Below the pieces are notes generated by a model. That model was not told the DNA's origin. It saw nothing but the letters and a program-made list of their open reading frames with translations, and did no database searches. This document shows, piece by piece, positions 24,901 through 33,921 of a DNA stretch of 64,000 nucleotides. This stretch comes from Calliphora vicina (taxonomy: Eukaryota; Arthropoda; Insecta; Diptera; Calliphoridae): contig NC_088780.1 in assembly GCF_958450345.1 (NCBI RefSeq), positions 127,920,226 through 127,984,225 of the forward strand. The letters run 5' to 3'. The first letter of the stretch is position 1; each line of letters starts with the position of its first letter. The translations under genes and the position numbers were made by a program.

Positions 24901-27900
24901 ATTTTACTCGATCACAAATACAGTAATTCGGACAATAACTTGCTTCTACAAAAATTATTATGTACATACATGCTAAAGTGAAGGATATAAATGATTTATC
25001 ACATCCGAATATACATATCATAACCTAAAATTTAAAAGCAGTTAATATCATTTCAATATATAAGTTTAATGAAAAACTGCAAATTTTATAAATATATTTA
25101 AACTTATAAATCTACTAACAGTAATGCAATCAAAATGCACTGAATGCATGTCTTTGCAATGTCTATAAAGTTATTGAAATGTCAGATACGGCCTTTTAAA
25201 TTTCAGGTGACGATATATTTACATAACACTCTCACTTGTTTTGTTTTATTGAATATTTTTCAACTTACCACTGATTCAAATGACTTAAAATTAGGTTTTA
25301 AATCATTGCCTTTGATTGTTATAAAAGCTCCCAAATTGCCCATAGTATCACTGAAAAAAAAATAATGTTAAACCAAAATAAAAAAGGTTTCAGTATTTAC
25401 TTAAAATTTTATTTGAAAACATACCAATAGTTGGGTGCCGAAAATACCGTTATACATTTTCCTTCATGAGTTACATCAAAGCCCATGTCTTTAACCTCAT
25501 GTGAACGTACAATATAATCCAAGTTATTGTGTTTACAGAAAGTTTCAGTAACATCGGGACCGAATTGTATGCCAACACCTCGTTTCGATGGACCTCGTCC
25601 ATAACAGAGTTGTGGATCCGACCATAGAAGCTCACACATGAGACCATCTTCTGGCGGTTGGCAGTTACGTTCAATGCGTCTTAAATCATCCAAAGTAACG
25701 GTATCACTAGAGAAAAGTCCGCCATGCATAACCAAGATTTTCTTATTAATACAATGACACAAGGGCAACCAGTTGAAAACTTGAGTAAACATGTCAGCCA
25801 TAGTACTTGTGTATTTTGCAGTAACTTCCCCGGTAAAACCATACATTTGATTCATGTTTATACTTTCGTGATTACCTATTTAGAAAAGTCACATTACATA
25901 CTGTAATAAGTAAAATTGAAGGTTATAGTAATACAATACCTCTAGATAGATAGAAATGATTGGGATATAGTAGTTTAAAACCAAATAGGGTGAATATGCA
26001 TTCTACCGAAAATGAGCCTCTGTCGACAAAATCACCATTAAACAAATACGGATTCGTTGGGGAGGGTAAACCATTGATTTCGAATATATTCATAAGATCA
26101 TAAAACTGACCATGAATATCACCACAAATGGTAAATTTAGATTCATCGGGCACACTTATATCCACCATTGAAGGTTGAGTGCGCATATAAGTATCAATGT
26201 CACACAAAATCTAGAACAAGTAATTTTTATTTTTCTTGTAATAAGAAACTATTTTAAATGTCACTTACTTTGTACGCATACTTGCGATGTAATTTCTTTT
26301 GTTGTTTATAATGTTCCATAAGTTCTAACATAAATTTCAAAGTAACTTTGCCATCTTCTAACGCAGGTCCCTTATAATCATCTTCAATGGCTTTAAAAAT
26401 ACAACAAAAGCATGGTAAAATAACTAAAAATCACCATAAGTTATTATGATTAATTTGAACTTACCAATATTCTCTAAATCTCTAAACATTTCTGATAAAG
26501 TTTTCTCCGGTTTATCCACAGCAATAGCCCTTTCAAAGGCCCTCATCTTGACGATTTTATTACATTCGGTATACTTTAATTTAGCATCTTTATCATTGGG
26601 ACGGCATTTTGATACCTTTTTAAAAAAGATTGAGATTAAGTTGGATAAGTAATAGATAATAAAAAATAACTTGTTTTTGAAAAACACTTACATATTCATA
26701 GTCCGAAAGGGCCTGTTTGAATTTACCCAATGACATATGAGCCGCTGCTCGGCGATAGTAGCCTTTAAGATAGGTTGGATCTGCTTTAACGGCAGCAATA
26801 CCATCCTGTAAAGCAAATCCAAAGCTCTCCTGTCTTAAATGAGCCAATGATCGATTGGCATAGAAAATTGCATTAGTTGGTATTAAATCTATAGCTTTGG
26901 TGTACATTTCAATTGCTTTAGTGAAATCTTTAGCTAAAAACAGAAGTAAATATTATTTATATTTTTTAGTTAAATATGTCTGTTTTTCTTTAATGTTATC
27001 ATTGATTTTTCCATTTTAACTAACTAACACCTATATTCGTTAATCTTATATATAAATAGGCCACACGTTTTTTTGTGGTACACTTTTAAGTATGTTATTG
27101 TCCACCAATATTGATAAAACATATATGGTTTAAAAGGTTTTTTCGCTAGATGTGCACAATATAAAAAAAATATTTAAAAATTCTTTCCATAAAAGTGGTA
27201 AAATGCGTTTTAAAAGTGGTCGAATTTCAGCCACCAGGCGATCGTAGTATATACAAATGGGCCACACGTTTTTTTGTGGTACACTTTTCAGTTTGTTATT
27301 GTCCACCAAAATCGATGTAACATATATGGTTTAAAAGGTTTTTTTCTCTAGATATGCACAAAATAAACAAATATTTCAAAAATTCTTTCCATAAATGTGG
27401 TAAAAAGCGTTTTAAAAATGGTCGAATTTGGAATATATTTCATTTATATTTAATAAATAGTAGTTTCAATCTAGAACAATTTTGTAATGTCACCATTATA
27501 TGGGTTTTAAGAAGCTTCGTATTATTTAATGTTTCCTTACCAGATTCATTGATTTACACTTGACTATTTTAAGAAAACGATAATTAACTAATTACTATAT
27601 TTATGACTAATTTTAGTTGAGAGTTCTAAATTAGAATAAGTTTATAAATAAATTGGTGAAAAAATTAACTATTTCTTTCTTATAATAAATGTTCTTACTA
27701 ACCTTTGAGATAATCATTTCCCTGAATTTTATATTTATCGGCTAAAATCACTTTTTCATCCTGAGCGTTGGTATCTTTGTTAGCTTCCGAAATTGGTGTT
27801 GCTGTGGCAGCAGCTGGTGCAGTTGAAGTACTATTTGACGTCACAGTTGATGCCGGGATGTTACAGGCAACACCACCCTCAGCTCCACATGCTTTTTGTT

Positions 27901-27946
27901 GGCCCTCATTATTATTTTGTTCCATTTCAACTTGAACAGCTGACAT
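21912..27946 (-). CDS. PpD3: Serine/threonine-protein phosphatase 5 (PP5), 8 exons, 540 residues
   Basis: Exons on the minus strand: 27946-27703, 26933-26692, 26615-26465, 26390-26269, 26210-25940, 25875-25425, 25350-25269, 21971-21912. They total 1623 bp in frame. All junctions have GT-AG and complete split codons (e.g. TG|T for the Cys of SAPNYC). The N-terminal ~65 residues are low complexity. Residues ~67-180 form the TPR helices that bind Hsp90. The catalytic core carries CGDIHGQ (~D284, H286), GDFVDRG (~D313), RGNHES (split across exons 5/6), MHGG and RSHE, the metal and phosphate ligands of PPP enzymes. The PHPDVKPMAYAN end matches the family's autoinhibitory C-terminus. Known role: an Hsp90-associated phosphatase acting on clients in cytosol and nucleus, autoinhibited through TPR and tail. 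Nothing is missing. The symbol follows the Drosophila orthologue. Confidence 0.96.
22780..24176. mobile_element. Palindromic (inverted-duplicated) Tc1-like element in the last PP5 intron
   Basis: The ends are CAGTGCCGGACTTAAATATT in inverted orientation, each preceded by the TA target dinucleotide (22778-22779, 24177-24178). The whole element is a hairpin: left arm 22780-23322, right arm 23399-24176, loop about 76 bp. The left arm lacks about 235 bp of the right arm. The right arm (plus strand, 23405-23920) encodes broken Tc1-type DDE transposase: MLWGCMAASGVGNLVFIDG, then SPDMNSIGHLWD and a C-terminal KTIKRSH segment, with frame breaks. It is not functional. Confidence 0.9.
24190..25268. other. 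Remainder of PP5 intron 7; no clear feature
   Basis: AT-rich intronic DNA. One small palindrome near 24778-24820 (aacaacaaaatacact ... gtattttgttgtt). No open frame or exon-like block is convincing. Confidence 0.5.
27059..27432. repeat. Tandem duplication, period 201 bp, in PP5 intron 1
   Basis: 'ggccacacgtttttttgtggtacacttt' at 27059 recurs at 27260, and the next ~170 bp also repeats. The copies differ by scattered substitutions. No coding capacity. Confidence 0.85.
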
Positions 27947-28493
27947 TTTAATTGTTTTTAATAAAATCTATGTTTTATCGAAAAAATCTCACTCGTTTTA
28001 CGGAAAATTCGTTGTAATTTCCTCTTTTATTAAAAACTTTTATCTTGATTGCTTAGTTTTTATTGGTTTTTTCGTATTTTTGTTGTTGTTAGGACAGTCC
28101 ACCACCACCTCTATTGACTTTTTTACAAATAAAGAAAAAAACAAAAAAAATATTTTTTTTCGTTTTCTTTGTAAGTTGCAGGTTCTATCGACCAAATTTT
28201 TCCTGCTCACGTTTTCGATCGGGTTTTAACAAAACTGTAAAATAATTGAAACTATTATGAAAATTGCGAAGAATTACGTTCACTTTAATTTACCTTAATT
28301 GATTTACAATTCGCAAAACTTTTCCGAAAAAAAATTTCCGGACTTTCGTTCGGTTAAAATTTTTTTCAAAAGAAAAGAGTGAAGAAAAAAGATTTTTGAC
28401 AGCAACTGACAGTCAAACTCACATTGTCATTATGTCACTACAGAACAACTGAGTGGTGTAAATAATACAGGGCGACACAGATATTTTATTTAC

Positions 28494-28797
28494 AACTAGC
28501 TGAACTCGGTCCGCGTTGCTGGCCGTTAGAAAACATCTGCTTTATATTTAACTAGCATATTACCAGCTACTTCGTTAGCATATATTTTGATATTAAAATA
28601 AAAGTATATCAATGTATAATTAAAAAATGTGTTACTTATGTAGCATGAAACATATTAACTTATCAAATTATTTGATTAACATATTACGTTTGTACATAAT
28701 TTTCAAAATATTTAATAGTCCTATTCCATGTATATAATAATCGAATATTCAAAAAGTACCATTAGAATAATGAAAAATTACAATAAAATTCCCACTT
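28494..28797 (+). mobile_element. Long element copy 2, left part (split by the LTR retrotransposon)
   Basis: Starts 'actagctgaactcggtccgcg', a diverged form of the ACTAGCTGACCCGG start, and ends inside an 'aaaaagtaccattagaata ... cccactt' monomer of the 117-bp array. The sequence resumes at 41504 after the retrotransposon. Confidence 0.75.
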
Positions 28798-30663
28798 TGT
28801 AGTGTATGGGCTGGTGTGTCTGTCAAACGTCTGTTCATTGTTCATTGAACAAACAGAAAACAAAATAAACATAAAGAAACAAGGTGGCCAGATTGCCGGC
28901 GGCGCTGGTATGCTCGCGTTTGCCTGGCTGGGAACTCGCCGGAGGGGGTGGTCCTTGCCAGCAATCCGGATCGAAAACACACACTATCACAAAAATCATA
29001 CCAGCAAAAGTATATTTAAGTTAAAGGGGCTCGAAGTAGTTTCTCTTGTCCTTTTTCTCTTTCCTTTATTTCCCTGCGTACCTATCTACCGAACAATTTC
29101 TTCTCCTGGCTGATGTTGTTGCCAGGAGATAACCCACCCACTCGGGATTGAATCCCGCCATGACATCCTATCGTAAGAATGTCCCAAACTTTCCCCGCAA
29201 ACAATACCTTCCCTACTTACCGCCGCGTTTACTGAAATTTAGTAAATCATTTTAAAAAAAAAAAAAAACTTGAAAAATAGCAATTTCATTTAAACATTAT
29301 AAAAGTTTCGGTTTATTAATAAAGAATGAATTTATACAAACAAAAAAATGAATTATTAACAAAATTTACTTTAGAAATGAAAATGTACAAAAATTTTGTT
29401 TTTGTTTAAAAATTTCAAATTTTAGCTTTAAGATTCAGTTTTAAAAATTTAGCTTTAAGATTTTAGTTTTAAATTTTAAATTTAAGATTTTAGTTTTAAA
29501 TTTTCTTTTCTTAGATTTTAGTTTTAAATTTTAATTTTTTTTTGCTTTTAGTTTAATTTAATAAAATTTCTTTTAATAATAATAATTTATAATGCATCTT
29601 TTTAAAACTAGCGTTACTGCTTTCCCGCTCTATTCCCTGGCGGCCAACTAATTTTGCGGAAGAATCTCCCGGGTGAGGATAGGGTAGATGGATATTTCCT
29701 GTCAGTGACGTGTCTAAATGTCTAAGTGGTTCGAGGTACTATTAATATTTAGAATTCTCTAATTCCTTTTATTTATTTATATATATTTATTTATAAAAAT
29801 TTTTTTTTTGTATAGGAGAATTACCTATATAAGATTTAGGAAAATCTTGGGTTAATTAACCTCGCGACTCACTGTTCCCTAGGCCAGAGCTCTAACCTAA
29901 CTCGCGCACGCGTGGTTAAGGTTCACACGCGGGATGTACTTTGCGATACTTAAGACTTCCTATTTGTTTATATAAATATCTCACTAATCACCTTTTTTTT
30001 TATTTTATAAATATTTCTTTTTTTTTTTCTTATTTTCTTAAAGAAAAGGAACCGAATTGAACGTCCGTCTATATGTCCCGGTGTATTTTACTGTACTTCG
30101 TCGGAATATCACCAAATATACCCTAGCACCCCAGGCGTGGTGGTGCTAATGCTGCTTCTCCCTCGTTGGATGGAGTCTTGTTGCAGTGGCTTTGCAGGTT
30201 GGTTTGATTAGTTTTTTTTTTATTTTTTTATTTTTATATTTTAAGATTTAGTTTTAAGTTTAGCTTTAAGTTTAGCTTTAAGTTTAGCTTTAAGTTTAAA
30301 AAAAAAAATCTTTTGTTTAATAAAATTTACTTATTTTGTTTAAAAAAAATCAAAAATTTAGTTTTTCTTTTATATGAGGCCACGGACTCCACCTTCTTCA
30401 CTATGTGGAGCCAAAATCCAAAAAGGGACGACATTTTCTCTTCTTGGTATCGAGAAACCTCGTTTACCAATATGGCTTCCTAGCTTCAACAATTGTTCAG
30501 CAATTTGTTTGCCTACATAAAATTTTTTTTTTCAGGTATTTTGTTATTGTTTACATTTTCTCTACCTTCCAGCTGTCAAAACGTATGCCCTTAATCTTGA
30601 GTTGCCAACTATTTGCTCTCTTCTTCTTTTTAAATTTTTCGTATCGACAGGGTGCACATGACA
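28798..30663 (-). repeat. 3' LTR (element sense), 1866 bp
   Basis: Direct repeat of 39633-41499. It contains T-rich tracts, a short 'agctttaagttt' repeat near 30250-30295 (plus strand), and on the minus strand a strong donor-like GTAAGTAGG near 29220. ORFs in it on either strand are not conserved-looking. Confidence 0.97.
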
Positions 30664-30986
30664 AACCCAACCACTCCTGTTATCCATCCCTGGATACAGG
30701 ATGGGAGGGAAAAATAAGCGCCCTGATTTTCTGTAATACCCTAATGTTACGAAATTTTATGAGATTTTGGGTATTTTATTTACTCCCACAAAAAAATTAT
30801 AGTCTGGTAACCCCTATTTTATATTCACCACACTTAAAAAAAATACGACTCTGTACCTTCGTTAATGTTTTCTCATATGGCAACCTTGACTGAACATACT
30901 CTATAAGAATTAACGAAAAGAGGAGGAGGCAAAATAAAAAAAACTACGCGTGGGTGAAGAAGAAGCACCCAAACAAAAATTTATGA

Positions 30987-31273
30987 ATGAAAGGTAAGTG
31001 GAAGTATTTTTTTTGTAAATAAACATTAAAATAATAAAAATAATACTTTAAATTGTTTAAAATATTATAATAATTTTTTCTTTTGTTTCTTCACAGGTTC
31101 TGGTGTAGATTTATGGCCAATAAGTGGGATTTTAAATAAGGTAAGTAAAAGTGTTATACAAATGGAAATTTTATTAGTGGTGTTGTTAACTAACACAACC
31201 AAATTCTTTTTCTTTACAGGGATCATGTTGGCGGCCCTGGGCCTATAAAAAAAGTACAGATGACGATTTCTAA
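30987..31273 (+). CDS. Putative spliced antisense small ORF 1 (34 codons)
   Basis: ATGAAAG at 30987-30993 precedes GTAAGTG. Joining block B (31097-31140) and block C gives an open frame from MKGSGVDLWP to a TAA at 31271-31273, with block lengths that preserve phase. It contains two Trp-Pro pairs. No known family. It is small enough to be chance; the splice sites are the stronger evidence. Confidence 0.25.
31097..31140 (+). other. Antisense exon-like block B
   Basis: Preceded by ttgtttcttcacag and followed by GTAAGTAAAAG; 44 bp. Strand-specific splice signals opposite to gag-pol. Confidence 0.5.
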
Positions 31274-31301
31274 TATGGCGGATCGGAGCAGAATTGAAAA
31301 A
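31220..31301 (+). other. Antisense exon-like block C
   Basis: Preceded by ttctttttctttacag and followed by GTAAGTAAATG; 82 bp and GC-richer than its flanks, as fly exons usually are. It contains the end of small ORF 1 and the start of small ORF 2. Confidence 0.55.
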
Positions 31302-32492
31302 GTAAGTAAATGTGTAAAAATTATTTTAATTTCTAAATAAATTTTCTAAAAATTAATTTTTAAATTTCAGAAACTATATCAAATTAACCTGAGCATTAGG
31401 GTGGTTCCGGATTTTAAGGTAAGTGAAATGAATATTCTATTTAGATATAAGTGAAATTAGGAATTTAAAAATTAAAAGTGCAAAAAAAATTGGTTTTGGT
31501 TACAGTGAGTGTAAAAAGTGAGTATTCAAAAAAAAAAAATTTTAATTAAAAATGTGAAAAATTTTAATAGAAGTGGCTATAGTTTCGCGATAAATTTTAG
31601 AAATAATAACACGGATTTAAAATTCTTATTGGAATTTACAGTGTGCGTGAAAAGTGAACAAAAAAAAAAATAAAAAAATTAATGAATGATTTAGAAAAAT
31701 TGATTATGAAATTTAACAATGCTAATTAAGTTAAATAAAAAACTGTGTACAGTGAAAAGCAAAAGTGAAGTGACAAAACTTTTAATTTTTAAAATTAATT
31801 GCATGAATTAAATTAAAAAGTGATTAAGTGAAAATTAGATTGAAAAACAAAACTAAAAATTTATTTTGAACAATACCGTGAGTGATAAAAGTTTTGTGTT
31901 AAAAAAAAATTAAACAATTTTATGAAAATTAAACTATTGAGTGATTTGAAACTATTGAATAAAAAAAAAATGAATGAAAATTTGATTTTATAATTTACAG
32001 TGATTGTTAAAATTTGTGAAACGGATTAAAAAAACTGAATAAAATTAAATAAAAAGTGAATTTTGTGACCAAAAATAATGGGAAAAACTAAAAAAAAATT
32101 AATACAGTGTGTGACAAAAGTAATTGTTCAAATATTTTAATTGTTCATATATAAAAAAATTTAAATGGTGAAAGTGATTGTAAATTTTATAAAAATTTAA
32201 TTCATATATAAAAAATAATGTGAACTGTGACCATAACCATTTAGTAATCAAAACTAAAGAAAAATTATTTTAATAAAAAAAACTCAAACTTAATGAAAAA
32301 TTAAAATGAAATTGAATTTGAATTTGAAATACAAACTAAATCAGTAAATGGAGATAATAAAAGAAAAGCTAAAGAAAAATAATTGTTCTTTTAATAATTT
32401 TGTTTGTTATCCAATTCAATATGTGAACTTTACTAATTCTTCAATAATTTTCCTTTTATTTTCAGATTTTTAAAATTCAAGCGGACCTGTGA
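31260..32492 (+). CDS. Putative spliced antisense small ORF 2 (38 codons)
   Basis: ATG at 31260 reads MTISNMADRSRIEK to the end of block C (31301), then all 16 codons of block D (31371-31418), then block E to a TGA at 32490-32492. Both junctions are phase 0. It overlaps the end of small ORF 1 in another frame. No family recognised; could be chance. Confidence 0.25.
31371..31418 (+). other. Antisense exon-like block D
   Basis: Preceded by taatttttaaatttcag and followed by GTAAGTGAAATG; 48 bp. Confidence 0.5.
31480..32240 (+). repeat. Degenerate periodic motif TACAGTG(A/T)GTG..AAAAGTGA
   Basis: Occurrences near 31500, 31638, 31747, 31876 (TACCGTG), 31998 and 32104, about 105-140 bp apart in very AT-rich spacers. 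Each has a TTTACAG-like 3' splice-site look. They lie in the longest gap between antisense blocks D and E. Confidence 0.5.
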
Positions 32493-32526
32493 CAAGTCCT
32501 TGGGCAATCGATTCCATTTAAGTTTG
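32466..32526 (+). other. Antisense exon-like block E
   Basis: Preceded by ttttccttttattttcag and followed by GTAAGTATAAA; 61 bp. Confidence 0.55.
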
Positions 32527-32610
32527 GTAAGTATAAATAAAATTCTTATATCTTACTGGAAATTATTACTATATTTTGTTTTTCACGATTTAATCGTGGG
32601 AAATGAGGTA

Positions 32611-32691
32611 GAAATGCAAGGACTAAATTCACCAAAGCTCTTAGGATAATGCCTAGAGTCTTTGGCGAGAAGTACCCCTTGCAATTTCTCC
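32611..32691. other. Double stem-loop, copy 1 (in the 3' region)
   Basis: An 81-nt module with an inner hairpin (ctcttagg ... cctagag) and an outer stem (gcaagg ... ccttgc), joined by conserved segments GGACTAA, CACCAAAG and TCTTTGGCG. It aligns end to end without gaps to 33841-33921, and both stems are changed on both sides. Confidence 0.75.
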
Positions 32692-32894
32692 TTTAAAATA
32701 ATATAGTAATTATAAAAAAAAAATAAATTAAATGATAAATATCAAAAAAAAATAGAAAATTTAGCTTACTAAAAGAATTATCAAAATTCAATTTTGTTTT
32801 CTTTTTGGTAAATTTCAGGATATCCTTTTAGCTCACTAGATTTTAAATATTAAACTTAATTTACCAAATTTACTAATGACAATTTTCTCCACAG

Positions 32895-32955
32895 GTTGGA
32901 AATTCATTTGGTGCCTGGGATGGGGATTAAAAATGAAATCTTCAAAAAAAAAGAA
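32895..32955 (+). other. Antisense exon-like block F
   Basis: Preceded by acaattttctccacag and followed by GTAAGTGAACT; 61 bp. Confidence 0.55.
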
Positions 32956-33066
32956 GTAAGTGAACTAAAGTTATCTATATCTATTGATTGGATATATGAA
33001 ATATAAAAGTATCATGAAATTTATATATTTGATAAAATACTAATTGTTTTGTTTTTATTTATACAG

Positions 33067-33142
33067 ATTGTATACTAATTCATCACTCCTGCATAAAAAC
33101 ACTGAGCCGAGATGGAAAAAGTTCCAGACGACAAAAAAATTG
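33067..33142 (+). other. Antisense exon-like block G with a start codon
   Basis: Preceded by ttttgtttttatttatacag and followed by GTGAGTTTG; 76 bp. ATG at 33112 opens a frame (MEKVPDDKKI, then G with 1 nt left over) that runs to the donor, so this could be the first coding exon after untranslated blocks. Confidence 0.5.
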
Positions 33143-33840
33143 GTGAGTTTGAAAATTCAATTTATATATATTAATATTTAAATTTAAGTTATTGCGCTTA
33201 GTCTAACATTAGCATTACTATTCCAATAAAAAGTAGTTAAACCAAATTAAATATTGCCAATAACATTTCATGATCTTTAAGATCATAAATCTTTCAAATA
33301 AAAAAAATATTTGGCCAGAAATGGTTCGTATTGTGAGAACAAAACACAGTGGTGTTAGATTTATCCAATAACAAGTAAGCCACGTATTTCTTCAAGAGAT
33401 GCTTGTTGGGTAAACGTTGCAAATTACTCCCGTCTCTTTAATATTATCAAAATCAGATCAACATACTAGATGTCTAACGATTCTCAGCTCTTATTGGCAT
33501 AGTTCCCCAGAGTGTTAACGGAATTGCATCAATAGTGTGTTGACAGTCACAATCGTGATAAAAGATTTAATTGGTTTCGGTGAGCATGGTGACGTACTAC
33601 TTGTTACTGAGTAAATCCAACGCAACTGGTAATTGTTCCACAACACAAATGAACATCTCTGGTCGCCATATTCTAGATAAAAAACAAAATATTAATTAAA
33701 ATAAAAATCAAATGGCAAAAAAAAATAAAAAAAAACATAGTCATTTAACTATAGTTTCATGTAGAAAGTATTTACTAACCACTCATAAATAAAATTTTGA
33801 CAATACGTTTTAGTATTTGACAGAGTTAGGTATTCGGACT

Positions 33841-33921
33841 GAAATGTTGGGACTAAGACCACCAAAGAATTTGAAACTATTGTTTCAAATCTTTGGCGTG
33901 AAATACCCCCAACGATTTCCC
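33841..33921. other. Double stem-loop, copy 2 (over the pol stop codon)
   Basis: Inner hairpin tttgaaac-tatt-gtttcaaa, outer stem ttggg ... cccaa; same unpaired segments as copy 1. The pol stop (33877-33879) falls in the inner loop. Confidence 0.75.

Larger units (their letters stand above)
30664..33876. other. 3.2 kb 3' region of the retrotransposon: no sense ORF, antisense exon-like blocks
   Basis: On the element's sense (minus) strand no open frame of note follows pol. On the plus strand six internal blocks (44, 82, 48, 61, 61 and 76 bp) have a pyrimidine/CAG acceptor before and GTAAGT or GTGAGT after; each is listed separately. Between blocks D and E the motif TACAGTG-x-GTG returns about every 105-140 bp. 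Near 32611-32691 lies a second copy of the pol-end double stem-loop. Confidence 0.6.

Noticed and set aside
30405..30893. 162-codon plus frame across the LTR edge, and matching frames in the other LTR
   Set aside because: It runs from the LTR into the internal region by chance and shows no domain; the LTR part also has T-run driven hydrophobicity.
30664..33876. Search for an env-like ORF after pol
   Set aside because: No sense-strand frame of useful length, no signal peptide or membrane segment; the element is gag-pol only.
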